Assembly: GCA_023382335.1 (NCBI GenBank)
Contig: JAMCPM010000016.1
Span: forward strand, 29,132 to 93,131
Reading direction: 5' to 3'
Source: Actinomycetota bacterium
GTDB lineage: Bacteria > Actinomycetota > Thermoleophilia > BMS3ABIN01
Length of the DNA stretch: 64,000 bases
The notes under the pieces are model-generated. The model was given only the letters and a program-made list of their open reading frames with translations, was not told the origin of the DNA and did not search any database. The position numbers and the translations under genes were made by a program. This document shows, in pieces, positions 16,530-25,617 of the stretch (position 1 is the first letter of the stretch; every line of letters begins with the position of its first letter).

Positions 16530-19391
16530 ATGGACGCAAGCTCCGCCACAGACTCTTCCCAAAGCCAATCCTCGGGGAAAGACCTTCCTCTGCAATTCCA
16601 CGGCGTGACCGCGGCCGCGGCCCTGTCGCGGCTTGATTCCGGCGTCAGGGGGCTCGATCCCGAAGAAGCGGAGGCGAGAGTCGGGCGGTTCGGGCCCAAC
16701 GAGCTTCCCGCCGGCGCCAGGATCAGCCCGCTCAGGCTCCTGGGCGAACAGTTCCGCAGCATCTTCATCATCGTCCTGCTGGCCGCAGCTTCACTCAACC
16801 TCCTCATCTGGCTGAACGACCGCGAGGAGCGCATTCCCTATGACACTCTGGTCATCCTGGCGATCGTTCTGGCCAACGCTGCACTGGGTTTCTTCCAGGA
16901 ATACCGGGCCGAGAAAAGCCTCGAGAAGCTCAAGGAGCTCAGCGGGCCGGCTGCGACCGTCCTTCGCGGCGGCGTCCACCAGCGGATCGCCGCGGCGGCG
17001 CTGGTTCCCGGGGACGTGCTCACGTTTGCCACCGGCAACAGGATCTCCGCCGATGCCCGAGTGATCGAATCAAGTTCGCTGGAGACCGATGAGAGCGCCC
17101 TTACCGGGGAAAGCCACACAGTTTTGAAGACGGTTCCGCCGCTGGCGGACGATACTCCGCTCGCCGACCGCACCAACATGGTCTACGCCGGCACGACCGT
17201 CACCGCCGGCCGCGGTCTGGGTGTAGTCGCGGCTACCGGGGCCCAGACCGAAGTCGGCAGGATCGCGGCCCTGATCCAGGCGGTTCCTTCCCGCGAGACC
17301 CCGCTGAAGAAAAACCTCGATCAGTTGGCCAAGCGGCTGGCGATCATCATCCTCGTTGTCTGCGCGGGCGTATCGGTGACGGGGCTGATCGTTTCCAACC
17401 GCAATGATTTAAACAGCATTCTCAACCTGTTGCTGTTCGGAGTGGCGCTGGCGGTGGCGGCCATCCCCGAAGGCATGCCGGCGGTGATAACCGGCTCTCT
17501 GGCGCTGGGCACCCAGCGGATGGCCCGGCGCAAGGCCGTCATTCGCAAGCTTCCGGCCGTCGAGACCCTTGGCGGCACCTCAGCGATCTGCTCTGACAAG
17601 ACCGGCACGCTGACCATGGGCGAGATGACGGTTCACGAGCTTCTTCTGCCGTCGGGCACCCTGAGGCTGACCGGCGCCGGTTATGCTCCTGAAGGAGATG
17701 TCGAGGGGCCTGATGAGGCGGTCGGCGACGCCATGGCGCCGGCCATGAGCGCGGTGCTGTGCAGCGATGCCTCGATCCGGCAGAACCGCCAGGAACGCTG
17801 GCTGGCGCTCGGCTCACCGACAGAAGCCGCCCTGGTCACGATGGCCGCCAAGATCGGCGCCGACGCCGCCCTGCTCAGGCAGCAGAACCGGCGCCTGGCC
17901 GAACAGCCTTTTTCCTCCAGCCTCAAGCGCATGGCCGTGATCGTCTCCGCTGGCGGCGGCGGCGCCATCCTCCATGCCAAGGGAGCGCCTGAACGGATCA
18001 TCCCGCTCTGTACCGGCGCCCTGACCGGCGGCAAGACCGTTGCTCTAAGCGAGGAGGAACGCCGGAGCCTGCTGGCCGCGGCCGGAGACATGGCGGCCAG
18101 GGCTTTAAGGCCGCTGGCGCTGGCCATGCGGCCGGTCAGCGCTGAAGCGGGCGGCGATCCGGCTGCTGGATATTCCGAAGGCTTCGCCGGCGGCATCGAG
18201 GACAACATCAGGGACCTGACCTTCCTGGGGCTGGCCGGCATCTACGACCCGCCCCGCCCCGAGGTCCCCGCCGCCATCCGGCAATGCCGGAAAGCCGGCA
18301 TCGACGTCTATATGATAACCGGCGACCACCGGGCGACCGCCGAGGCCATCGCCGCCGAAGCGGGAATACCCGGCGGGTCGATGGAGGGGCCCGAAATCGA
18401 CCGGGCATCCGACGCCGACCTGGAGCGGCAGGTGACCGATGTGCGCGTCTTCGCCCGGGTCTCCCCGGGGCACAAGGTGAGAATCGTCTCCGCCCTGCAG
18501 CGGCGGGGCCACACCGTCGCCGCCACCGGAGACGGTGTCAACGATGCGCCGGCCCTGAAGCAGGCCGACATCGGCATCGCCATGGGCCGGTCTGGAACCG
18601 ACGTCGCCAGGGAGGCCGCCGACATGGTGCTGCTAGACGACAACTTCGCCACCATCGTGGCGGCGATCGAGGAAGGCCGGGGCATCTTCCTCAATATCCG
18701 CAAGTTCCTGGGCTTCCTGCTGTCATGCAATGCCGGCCTGGTCGTGACCCTCTTTCTCAGCGTCGTGCTGGCGGCCCCCCTGGGGTTGATGGAAGACGGC
18801 AAGCTGATCCTGCCGCTGCTGGCGGTGCAGATCCTCTGGATCAACCTTGTGACCAACGGTCCCCCGGCGCTGGCGCTGGGCGTCGACCCCCGGGAGCCCG
18901 ACGCCATGCTGGCGCCGCCGCGTCCGCGGGATGAGCCGGTTGTGAACCGCTCTTTGCTCAAGATGATTATTTTCGTCGGTGTGATCGCCGGCATCGGCGG
19001 CCTGCTGATCCTCAGCCTTTACTTCCCCGGCGGCCTGATCACCGTCAGGAGCGGGATCGATACCGCCTACGCCCGGACGATGACTTTCGCCGTTCTGACC
19101 CTGTTCCAGCTTTTTGACAGTCTGAATTTCCGCAGCCTCAACCGAAGCGTCCTCGGCCGCAGGCTGGTGGAGAACCCGTGGCTGCTGGGCGCTCTGGCGC
19201 TCTCGGCGCTGATGATGGCCGCGGTCATCTACTGGAGCCCGATGCAGCGTGCATTCCACACCGAAGCGCTCCTGCCGCTGGACTGGGTCATAGCGGTTGC
19301 CAGCGCCAGCGTCGTTGTCTGGGCTATGGAACTCTACAAACTGCTGTCGCGGTCCGGCGATCGGGCGCCGGCCATGATGCCTCAGCCGTAG
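16530..19391 (+). CDS. P2-type cation-transporting ATPase (calcium-pump-like)
   Basis: A 953-residue P-type ATPase. Cation-ATPase N domain at about 10-80, actuator domain with TDESALTGES near 185, phosphorylation motif CSDKTGTLT near residue 355, nucleotide-binding KGAPERI near 490, and hinge TGDGVNDAPALKQADIGIAMG near 670. About ten transmembrane helices lie in the expected places, with PEGMP in TM4 and a C-terminal cation-ATPase domain. PEGMP and the lack of heavy-metal domains point to a P2A/P2B pump (Ca2+, or Mn2+) rather than P1B. Some P2 pumps of this architecture carry Na+ or K+, so the ion is inferred. GTG at 16524 is an alternative start. Confidence 0.93.
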   Translation: MDASSATDSSQSQSSGKDLPLQFHGVTAAAALSRLDSGVRGLDPEEAEARVGRFGPNELPAGARISPLRLLGEQFRSIFIIVLLAAASLNLLIWLNDREERIPYDTLVILAIVLANAALGFFQEYRAEKSLEKLKELSGPAATVLRGGVHQRIAAAALVPGDVLTFATGNRISADARVIESSSLETDESALTGESHTVLKTVPPLADDTPLADRTNMVYAGTTVTAGRGLGVVAATGAQTEVGRIAALIQAVPSRETPLKKNLDQLAKRLAIIILVVCAGVSVTGLIVSNRNDLNSILNLLLFGVALAVAAIPEGMPAVITGSLALGTQRMARRKAVIRKLPAVETLGGTSAICSDKTGTLTMGEMTVHELLLPSGTLRLTGAGYAPEGDVEGPDEAVGDAMAPAMSAVLCSDASIRQNRQERWLALGSPTEAALVTMAAKIGADAALLRQQNRRLAEQPFSSSLKRMAVIVSAGGGGAILHAKGAPERIIPLCTGALTGGKTVALSEEERRSLLAAAGDMAARALRPLALAMRPVSAEAGGDPAAGYSEGFAGGIEDNIRDLTFLGLAGIYDPPRPEVPAAIRQCRKAGIDVYMITGDHRATAEAIAAEAGIPGGSMEGPEIDRASDADLERQVTDVRVFARVSPGHKVRIVSALQRRGHTVAATGDGVNDAPALKQADIGIAMGRSGTDVAREAADMVLLDDNFATIVAAIEEGRGIFLNIRKFLGFLLSCNAGLVVTLFLSVVLAAPLGLMEDGKLILPLLAVQILWINLVTNGPPALALGVDPREPDAMLAPPRPRDEPVVNRSLLKMIIFVGVIAGIGGLLILSLYFPGGLITVRSGIDTAYARTMTFAVLTLFQLFDSLNFRSLNRSVLGRRLVENPWLLGALALSALMMAAVIYWSPMQRAFHTEALLPLDWVIAVASASVVVWAMELYKLLSRSGDRAPAMMPQP

Positions 19392-19432
19392 GCGCCGCGA
19401 CTGGCATGCGAGTGCGGCAGGCGCCGCGACTG
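19390..19432. repeat. Tandem 14-bp repeat between the ATPase and helicase genes
   Basis: AGGCGCCGCGACTG occurs at 19390-19403 and again at 19419-19432, a 29-bp period that starts within the ATPase stop codon. It is probably a small local duplication. Confidence 0.6.
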
Positions 19433-19449
19433 ACATCTGCCCGCTGCGG

Positions 19450-19455
19450 TAAGAT
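19450..19455 (+). promoter_or_regulatory. TAAGAT -10 box for a probably leaderless helicase mRNA
   Basis: TAAGAT is separated by only six bases from the ATG at 19462. No Shine-Dalgarno sequence is present, which fits leaderless transcription. Confidence 0.45.
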
Positions 19456-19461
19456 AGTTCC

Positions 19462-21699
19462 ATGATCCGCTTGTCTCCAGAGCAATATCCGCAGATCGCC
19501 GCCGTCAGCCACCAGGCGCGGCGCAACGGCGAGTTCGCGCCCATCCCGGACAGCATAGCTCCGGCCGTCAGGGAAGCGCTCGAGCGCACCGGCGTCGACA
19601 GTCTCTACAGCCACCAGGCGCGCGCCTTCGAGCTCTCCGAATCCGGCAGCAACGTTGTTGTCACGACCGCGAGCGCTTCCGGCAAGTCGCTTTGCTTCAA
19701 CCTGCCGGTGCTCAATCAACTGGCCGCCGACGACAAATCCCGGGCGCTCTATCTCTACCCGACCAAGGCGCTGACACAGGACCAGGTTCGCAAACTGCAG
19801 AACCTGAAACTGCCGTTCGTGCGCCCGGGCGTGTACGACGGCGACACGCCTTCGGACCACCGCCCACAGATAAGGCGTCGTAGCAACATACTGCTGACCA
19901 ATCCGGACATGCTGCACGTCGGCATCATGCCCCACCGCGATTCCTGGCAGGATTTCTTCTTCAACCTCAAGTACGTGGTCATCGACGAAGCCCATACCTA
20001 CCGCGGCGTCTTCGGCTCGCACATGGCCAACGTCATGAGGCGGCTGCGCCGGATCTGCGCCATCTACGGCAGCGAACCCCGCTTCCTGCTGACGACGGCG
20101 ACCATCGCCAATCCCGGCGAGCTGGCCGAGTCGCTCACGGGACTCGATTTCGAACTGATCGACCGCGACGGCTCGCCGCGGGGAGAGCGGCAGGTCGTCT
20201 TCTGGAACCCACCCTTCATCGACGAGGCGCTGGGGATCCGCAAGAGCGTTTTTACCGAGGCGGCCAACCTCTTTGCCGACCTGCTGGCTCGGAAGGTTCG
20301 CACCATCGTCTTCACCCGTACCCGCAAGGGCACCGAGCTGGTCTACAAGTACGCGACCCAAAGACTCGAGGAGACAGAGCCCGCTCTGATAGGAGCGATC
20401 TCTCCTTATCGCGGCGGCTACACTCCCGGACAGCGCCGCGAGATCGAATCGGGGCTGTTCGGCGGTGACCTGGTCGGCGTTGTTTCCACCAGCGCGCTCG
20501 AGCTCGGCATCGACGTCGGCGGCATCGATGCTGTCATCTCGGCCACCTTCCCCGGAACGGTCGCGAGCCTCTGGCAGCAGTGGGGCCGCGCCGGCCGCGG
20601 CGCCGGCTCGAGCCTGGCGGTCTACATCGCCGGGCAGGACGCGCTCGACCAGTTCTTCATGACCCATCCCGACGAGCTGCTCGAGCGAGACGTCGAATCG
20701 GCCATCCTAGATTTTCAGAACGAACAGATCTTCGCCGGACACCTGGGAGCCGCCGCCTTCGAGGCTCCGATCACCGCCGCGGACGAAAAATTTTTCGGGC
20801 CGGCAATGGCGCCTGCGGTCGAGGCGCTTGCCGCTGAAGGCAAGTTGCGGCGCCGCAACGAAAGCCACATCTGGGCCCGGCCGGATTTTCCGGCCGCCTC
20901 GGTGCATCTGCGTTCCAGCTCGGCGGATTCATTCACCATCGTGGTCGAGGATACCGGCGCCGTCCTCGGGCAGGTGGAAGCCGAGCGCGCCTTCGTCTTC
21001 GTCCATCCCGGCGCCATCTACATGCACCTGGGTGAGACCTGGCAGGTTCGCAAGCTGGACCTCGAGGGGCGCGTCGCCCTGGTTCGGCCCGTGCTTGCCG
21101 ACTATTACACGCAGCCCAAGAAAGAGACGATGGTCGAGATCGAGGAGCGGCTGATGGTGCGCACAGCCGCCGGCGTCGAGCTCTCCTTCGGCAAGGTGCT
21201 GGCCACCGAGCAAGTAATCGCCTACCAGAAGAAGCAGCTTTCGGATAACCAGGTTCTGGAGATCGTCGAGCTGGAGCTTCCCGAGCAGAGTTTTTACACC
21301 GAAGGCCTGTGGTTCCCCGTTCCCGATGCCCTTACTGAAGGGGTGCAGCCGCAGGACTTTCTGGGCGCGCTCCACGCTACCGAGCACGGACTGATCGCGC
21401 TGCTGCCTTTATTCGCCATGTGCGACCGCTGGGACATCGGCGGCCTCTCCACTGAGATGCACTGGCAGACCGGCGGCCCTTCGATCTTCGTCTATGACGG
21501 TCATCCTGGCGGCATCGGCATCACCCGCAAGGGGTTCGCCACTTTCGAGGAGCTTGTCGCCAGCACCCACTCGCTGATCGGCGCCTGCCCCTGCGAATCG
21601 GGTTGCCCGTCCTGCATACAATCGCCGAAATGCGGGAATCTGAACGAGCCGCTGTCAAAAGCAGGAGCTCTGGAGATCCTGGGGAAGATGGATGGATGA
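19462..21699 (+). CDS. DEAD/DEAH-box helicase with C-terminal DUF1998 zinc domain
   Basis: A 745-residue superfamily 2 helicase. Motif I is TTASASGKSLCFNLP (Walker A variant near 60-75), motif II is DEAHTYRG near 174, motif III is TTATIANP, and the C-terminal RecA lobe ends with QWGRAGRGAGSS (motif VI). The last 130 residues hold the DUF1998/MZB module with the cysteine cluster CPCESGCPSCIQSPKCG, which should bind zinc. This architecture is found in the Hrq1/YprA group, helicases implicated in DNA repair. It appears to be in an operon with the TIGR00725-like gene, which overlaps it by 8 bp. Confidence 0.9.
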   Translation: MIRLSPEQYPQIAAVSHQARRNGEFAPIPDSIAPAVREALERTGVDSLYSHQARAFELSESGSNVVVTTASASGKSLCFNLPVLNQLAADDKSRALYLYPTKALTQDQVRKLQNLKLPFVRPGVYDGDTPSDHRPQIRRRSNILLTNPDMLHVGIMPHRDSWQDFFFNLKYVVIDEAHTYRGVFGSHMANVMRRLRRICAIYGSEPRFLLTTATIANPGELAESLTGLDFELIDRDGSPRGERQVVFWNPPFIDEALGIRKSVFTEAANLFADLLARKVRTIVFTRTRKGTELVYKYATQRLEETEPALIGAISPYRGGYTPGQRREIESGLFGGDLVGVVSTSALELGIDVGGIDAVISATFPGTVASLWQQWGRAGRGAGSSLAVYIAGQDALDQFFMTHPDELLERDVESAILDFQNEQIFAGHLGAAAFEAPITAADEKFFGPAMAPAVEALAAEGKLRRRNESHIWARPDFPAASVHLRSSSADSFTIVVEDTGAVLGQVEAERAFVFVHPGAIYMHLGETWQVRKLDLEGRVALVRPVLADYYTQPKKETMVEIEERLMVRTAAGVELSFGKVLATEQVIAYQKKQLSDNQVLEIVELELPEQSFYTEGLWFPVPDALTEGVQPQDFLGALHATEHGLIALLPLFAMCDRWDIGGLSTEMHWQTGGPSIFVYDGHPGGIGITRKGFATFEELVASTHSLIGACPCESGCPSCIQSPKCGNLNEPLSKAGALEILGKMDG

Positions 21700-22213
21700 T
21701 GAAGATTCACTTAACGGCAACGAAAACCCAAGGATTATTTTCGTGATGGAAGATGCCAGATACATTTCCGTGATCGGCGCCGGTGAGAGCGGCGTGGCGA
21801 CAGATGCCGCAGCCGAGGAGGTCGGCCGGCTGATCGCCACCGCCGGCGCTGTGCTCGTCTGCGGCGGATTGGGCGGCGTCATGGAAGCCGCCTGCCGCGG
21901 AGCCCGCGCCGGCAAAGGGGTAACCATCGGCATCTTGCCGGGGCTCGATCGCGGCGCCGGCAATCCTTATCTCGATTACTCGATCTGCACGGGAATCGGC
22001 CACGCGCGCAATCTCGCGGTCGCCGCCAGCGGTGACGCGGTCATCGCCATCGGCGGCAGCTTCGGGACCCTGTCAGAAATCGGCCTGGCTGCCAAGTCCG
22101 GCCGGCGCGTGGTGCTGCTGGGCAGTTGGGAGATCGGCAAGGACGGCCGGCTTCCCCGCAATCTTGTCGTCGCATCAACTCCCGAAGAAGCGGTCGCCCT
22201 GGCGATGGAATGA
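21692..22213 (+). CDS. TIGR00725/LOG-like Rossmann-fold nucleotide-binding protein
   Basis: 173 residues with ISVIGAGES at the start, VCGGLGGVMEAACRGA in the middle and AIGGSFGTLSEIGLA near 120. This GGxGGVME...GG(S/G)GTLSE pattern defines the Rossmann-fold SLOG group (TIGR00725, distantly related to lysine-decarboxylase-like cytokinin enzymes). The molecular function is not established. The start ATG overlaps the helicase stop and has GGGGAAG upstream; a second Met at 21746 is possible. Confidence 0.8.
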   Translation: MDDEDSLNGNENPRIIFVMEDARYISVIGAGESGVATDAAAEEVGRLIATAGAVLVCGGLGGVMEAACRGARAGKGVTIGILPGLDRGAGNPYLDYSICTGIGHARNLAVAASGDAVIAIGGSFGTLSEIGLAAKSGRRVVLLGSWEIGKDGRLPRNLVVASTPEEAVALAME

Positions 22214-22331
22214 TGGCAATAAGCCGCGAAGTTCCCCCGGCAAAAAAGGCACGATTCGTGGGCGCCGCGCCCCAAAATCAAACCTTTTAATTCTGACTAA
22301 GTTCGTCAGGATTATGGCAAACATTTTGGTA

Positions 22332-22359
22332 TTGTCAAATGAATTAAGGCGTGATAAAC
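22332..22359 (+). promoter_or_regulatory. Candidate sigma-70 promoter for the RiPP-like precursor
   Basis: TTGTCA (22332-22337) and ATAAAC (22354-22359) are separated by 16 bp, about 90 bp before the peptide's ATG. The rest of the 235-bp gap from 22214 holds no other gene-like structure I can support. Confidence 0.4.
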
Positions 22360-22448
22360 TTCGGCACCCAGGTCGGGATTCGGGTGGGGTACAGGTTTTT
22401 ATTCCGGTCTGGGGGAACAGGCAATGATTGCAGGAGGGAGGAGTGGGG

Positions 22449-22577
22449 ATGAAGCAGGCAAACAGGGCGTCCTATGAGAAACCAGTTCTCACCAGGCACG
22501 AGAACATCAAGGACGTAACATTCGAGTGCCCCGCGTGGCAGTGCAGCGTTACAGTGCCGCCGCCGCCAACGCCGTAG
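22449..22577 (+). CDS. RiPP-like precursor peptide with lasso-type leader motif
   Basis: A 42-residue frame behind a very strong GGAGGGAGGAG site. The leader contains YEKPVLTRHENIKDVT. This matches the YxxPxLx3Gx5T pattern bound by the lasso-peptide recognition protein (B1), with Y, P, L and T at the right spacing and Glu in place of Gly. The presumed core is short and unusual: a CX4C pair (CPAWQC) followed by SVTV, four prolines and TP. A lasso macrolactam needs a suitable first residue plus Asp or Glu at positions 7-9, which I do not see, so the modification is probably different. No cyclase, protease or exporter gene is adjacent. A hairpin terminator follows at 22598. It is probably a real, highly expressed small gene; function unknown. 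Confidence 0.65.
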   Translation: MKQANRASYEKPVLTRHENIKDVTFECPAWQCSVTVPPPPTP

Positions 22578-22597
22578 GGTAACTTCGACAAGAATTG

Positions 22598-22623
22598 AAA
22601 AGGACGGCTTCGGTCGTCTTTTT
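22598..22623. terminator. Bidirectional intrinsic terminator
   Basis: A 10-bp stem with a TTCG loop is flanked by A-run and T-run on opposite sides (AAAGGACGGC...GTCGTCTTTT), so it can work on both strands. It separates the convergent peptide gene and hemC. Confidence 0.8.
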
Positions 22624-22689
22624 CGTGGAAAGATTTATTCAGGCGCCAGCCAATCACACGCGCTTCTCACAGCTCGAGCCCGGAAACGC

Positions 22690-23664
22690 TCAGGGATGAT
22701 TGACGGGGGGCGCCCCATTCTCTTCGGCCGCCCGAACCTCGGCGAGGATCTCTCTGCCGCCGGCGGCGTACATGCGCCTGGCGAGCTCAAGTCCCAATGA
22801 TCCGGCTTCCGCCTTGGGCCCGGCGATACGGTCGCGGACGAATTCGCTGCCGTCGAGAGAGCCAAGGAAAGCGTTCAGCACCAGCTCCCCGTCCATGATG
22901 ATGGCGTGTCCGCCGATGGGTACCTGGCAACCCCCTTCAAGCTCTCTCATCAGAGCCCTCTCCGCAACAACCGCGGCTTCCGAGTTGGCATCATTGAGGC
23001 AGGTGATCGCCTTCCTGACCGCCGGATCGTCGATGCGGGACTCCACCGCGATCACGCCCTGCCCCACCGCCGGCACCATCTGTTCGGTGGCAAAGAAAAA
23101 AGCGGCCTCGCCGTCGCGCTTCAGCCTGCGGATGCCGGCGGCGGCGAGAATGGTTCCATCCAGCTCCAGCTCCTTGATCTTGCGGATGCGTGTATCAACA
23201 TTTCCCCTGATGTCAACAATATCGAGATCGGGCCGCAGGGCCTTGAGCTGCGAGCGGCGCCTGAGACTGCTGGTACCGATGCGCGCGCCTTTGCGGATCG
23301 CATCGATGTTGCGTGCGGGGCCGCTGCTGATAAAAGCGTCGCGGGCATCTTCCCTTTTCCCGTAAGCGGAGATCATCAACCCGACGGGTATCTCCGTGGG
23401 AAGATCCTTGCAGCTGTGTACGGCGATATCGATCTCTCCGGAGATCAGCTCGTTCTCGATCTCCTTGACGAAAAGCCCCTTGTCACCGATCTTGGCCAGA
23501 GGGGCGTCGAGTATCTTGTCACCGGAGGTGGTTATGGTCTTGATCTTCACCGAGATCTCGACATGCTGCCTTTGCAATAGCCAGGCGATGTGCCGCGCCT
23601 GAAACAGAGCCAGCTCACTTCCCCGAGTGCCGAGTGTTATGGAATCAATCTTCGAAGCGTTCAA
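22690..23664 (-). CDS. hemC: Porphobilinogen deaminase (hydroxymethylbilane synthase)
   Basis: Joins four porphobilinogens into hydroxymethylbilane, the linear precursor of uroporphyrinogen III. 324 residues, near the usual 310. Family motifs are LGTRGSELALFQA at the start, HSCKDLPTEIP near 83, GTSSLRRRSQL near 134, and EGGCQVPIGGHA near 245, whose cysteine carries the dipyrromethane cofactor. The start is a TTG overlapping the hemA end by 20 bp, so the two are translationally coupled. It is the last gene of the resB-ccsA-met8-hemA-hemC run. Confidence 0.97.
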   Translation of the reverse strand: MNASKIDSITLGTRGSELALFQARHIAWLLQRQHVEISVKIKTITTSGDKILDAPLAKIGDKGLFVKEIENELISGEIDIAVHSCKDLPTEIPVGLMISAYGKREDARDAFISSGPARNIDAIRKGARIGTSSLRRRSQLKALRPDLDIVDIRGNVDTRIRKIKELELDGTILAAAGIRRLKRDGEAAFFFATEQMVPAVGQGVIAVESRIDDPAVRKAITCLNDANSEAAVVAERALMRELEGGCQVPIGGHAIIMDGELVLNAFLGSLDGSEFVRDRIAGPKAEAGSLGLELARRMYAAGGREILAEVRAAEENGAPPVNHP

Positions 23665-24970
23665 CCTTTTGGTGCTCTTTTCTCTTGCTGTTTGCTTTCT
23701 TGGTGCCGTTCAGTTTAAACAGCCTGCGCATTGATTCGACGTAGAGGTAGCCTCCCCTTTCATTGGCCGCCGCCTTCAGCTCGACCGTGGGTCCGTGGAG
23801 CATCTTGTTGACGATGCCGGAGGCCAGCGCCTCGATGCGGTTGCGGTCTTTTTCGGTCAGATCGCCGTCGAATTTCGCCAGCGTCTTCTTCAGTTCGCCG
23901 TCCATGATCTCCTCGGCCATCTCGCGCAGCGCCGTGATCGTCGGCACCACCTCCAGGCTCGACAGCCAGTTGATGAAATTCTCGACTTCCTCGTCGATGA
24001 TCCCCTCGGCCTTGCGGGCTTCTTTCGCCCGCTGCGCGGCATTGGTGCCGGCGACGTCGTTGAGGTCGTCGATATCATAGAGGAAGGCGTTGTATACGTC
24101 GTTGACGCCGGGATCGATGTCACGGGGAACAGCGATGTCGATAAAAAAGATCGGCCGGTTGTGCCGTTTGCGAAGCGCCCTCTCGACCTCGCCCTTGCGC
24201 AACACATAGTGCGGCGCGCCGGTCGAGCTGATGACTATGTCAGCCATGTGCAGATAATCGTTGAGATCCTCGAAGGGCACGGCGCGGCCGTCGAACTTCT
24301 CAGCCATCTCTTCGGCGCGGCCGTAGGTGCGGTTCGATACCAGGAAGCTGGTGACGCCCTGCGAGGCCAGGTGAGTCGCGGTGAGCTCGCCCATCTTGCC
24401 GGCGCCCAGCAGCAGCGCCGTACGGCCTTCCAGCTCCTCAAAAACCTTGCGCGCCATCTCAACCGCCACGGACGAGACCGATACCGGATTCTCGCCGATC
24501 CGCGTCTCGGTGCGCACCCGCTTGCCGACCTCGAGCGCATGGCGGAAGAGCCGGTTCAGCAAAACGCTGGTGCTTTCCCGCTCGTGAGCGGCATGGTAGG
24601 CGTCCTTGATCTGGCCCATGATCTGGGCTTCGCCGATCACCAGCGAATCGAGGCTGCCGGCCACGCGGTAAAGATGATTGACCGCGGTCTCGCCTTCGTG
24701 GTAATAAACGCATTCCTCGAGATCGTGCATATCGATTGCAGCCGTGCCCGCCAGCGCCGCCATGGCCTCGCGGCGTCCGATCTCGGGGCGTGAGGCGACC
24801 ATGTAGACTTCGGTGCGGTTGCAGGTCGAAAGGGGGACTACTTCAGAGATGCTGTCATCATCGAGGATGTGCTGGGACAGGTTCCCGCACATCTCCTCGG
24901 TCAGCGAGGCTTTTTCGCGCAGCTCGACGGGGGCTGTCTTGTGATTTATGCCAAGTACCGCGAGATGCAT
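23645..24970 (-). CDS. hemA: Glutamyl-tRNA reductase
   Basis: Reduces glutamyl-tRNA(Glu) to glutamate-1-semialdehyde with NADPH, the first step of C5 tetrapyrrole synthesis. 441 residues. LGINHKTAPVELREK opens the catalytic domain, and LSTCNRTEVY holds the active-site cysteine. LLGAGKMGELTATHL is the NADPH-binding Rossmann loop, and the helical dimerisation domain follows from about 315. It overlaps the met8-like gene by 25 bp and hemC by 20 bp. HemL (GSA aminotransferase) and HemB are not in the window. Confidence 0.97.
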   Translation of the reverse strand: MHLAVLGINHKTAPVELREKASLTEEMCGNLSQHILDDDSISEVVPLSTCNRTEVYMVASRPEIGRREAMAALAGTAAIDMHDLEECVYYHEGETAVNHLYRVAGSLDSLVIGEAQIMGQIKDAYHAAHERESTSVLLNRLFRHALEVGKRVRTETRIGENPVSVSSVAVEMARKVFEELEGRTALLLGAGKMGELTATHLASQGVTSFLVSNRTYGRAEEMAEKFDGRAVPFEDLNDYLHMADIVISSTGAPHYVLRKGEVERALRKRHNRPIFFIDIAVPRDIDPGVNDVYNAFLYDIDDLNDVAGTNAAQRAKEARKAEGIIDEEVENFINWLSSLEVVPTITALREMAEEIMDGELKKTLAKFDGDLTEKDRNRIEALASGIVNKMLHGPTVELKAAANERGGYLYVESMRRLFKLNGTKKANSKRKEHQKVERFED

Positions 24971-25614
24971 TTCTCGATCTCCGACCGTGCGGCAGGCTCG
25001 CCGGCATCCCGCAGAAGCGGGACCAGGTCGAGCGCCGCCAGTTCAGTAAGGCACTCTTTTTTTCTGCTCTCGTCCTTCAACCGGGAGATGACCTGCACAC
25101 CCGCCTCCCCCAGGAGCTCCAGCGCCATGGCCCACTCGGCCGGAAACTCCTCCTCAAACCGCCGCCGCAGGCGCTTGGAAAGCGCCGGCAGCTGTCCTCC
25201 TGTCGAGACCGTGAGCATAAGCTCTCCACGCCTCACGCTGGAGGGAACATAAAAATTGCACTGCTCGGGCTTGTCGACTACGTTCAGCAGCAGCCCGCGT
25301 TCCTGGGCTTCTGCCTCCACGGCCCGGTTCACAGCCTCGTCGTCGGTGGCCGCTATGACCAGGAAAGAACCCTCCAGGTCGCCTGCCTGATAAGGCCTGG
25401 CGACATGAGTGAACTCACCCGCTCTCCCATCAGCCACGCCTTGAGCCTGCCCTCCGGCAAGCTCGTCGAAACCGTTGTCGAGCTCGGGCGAAACAACCCT
25501 GACCCGGGCGCCGCACTCAAGCAGCGACGCCGCCTTGCGGGCAGCCACCCTGCCGCCGCCTATGATGACGCAGAGACGGCCTTCGATCTTGATATTGGCG
25601 GGATAGAGAACCAC
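24946..25614 (-). CDS. Precorrin-2 dehydrogenase / sirohydrochlorin ferrochelatase-like protein (Met8/CysG-N)
   Basis: Should oxidise precorrin-2 to sirohydrochlorin with NAD+, and may also insert iron to make siroheme. The N-terminal Rossmann motif is IIGGGRVAARKAASLLECGARVRVVSPEL. The central NVVDKPEQCNFYVPSSVRRGELMLTVSTGGQLPALSKRLR is the conserved Met8/CysG region (quoted here as separate motifs NVVDKPEQC, FYVPSSVRRG and STGGQLPALSKR). 222 residues, as expected for a stand-alone enzyme. Start is a GTG 3 bp after the ccsA stop. Its product feeds the AhbA/B enzymes encoded about 10 kb away. Confidence 0.92.
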   Translation of the reverse strand: MVLYPANIKIEGRLCVIIGGGRVAARKAASLLECGARVRVVSPELDNGFDELAGGQAQGVADGRAGEFTHVARPYQAGDLEGSFLVIAATDDEAVNRAVEAEAQERGLLLNVVDKPEQCNFYVPSSVRRGELMLTVSTGGQLPALSKRLRRRFEEEFPAEWAMALELLGEAGVQVISRLKDESRKKECLTELAALDLVPLLRDAGEPAARSEIEKCISRYLA

Positions 25615-25617
25615 ACC

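Noticed and set aside
22449..22577. Calling the small peptide a true lasso peptide
   Set aside because: The leader fits, but the core lacks a suitable ring residue pair and no B1, B2 or cyclase gene is adjacent.
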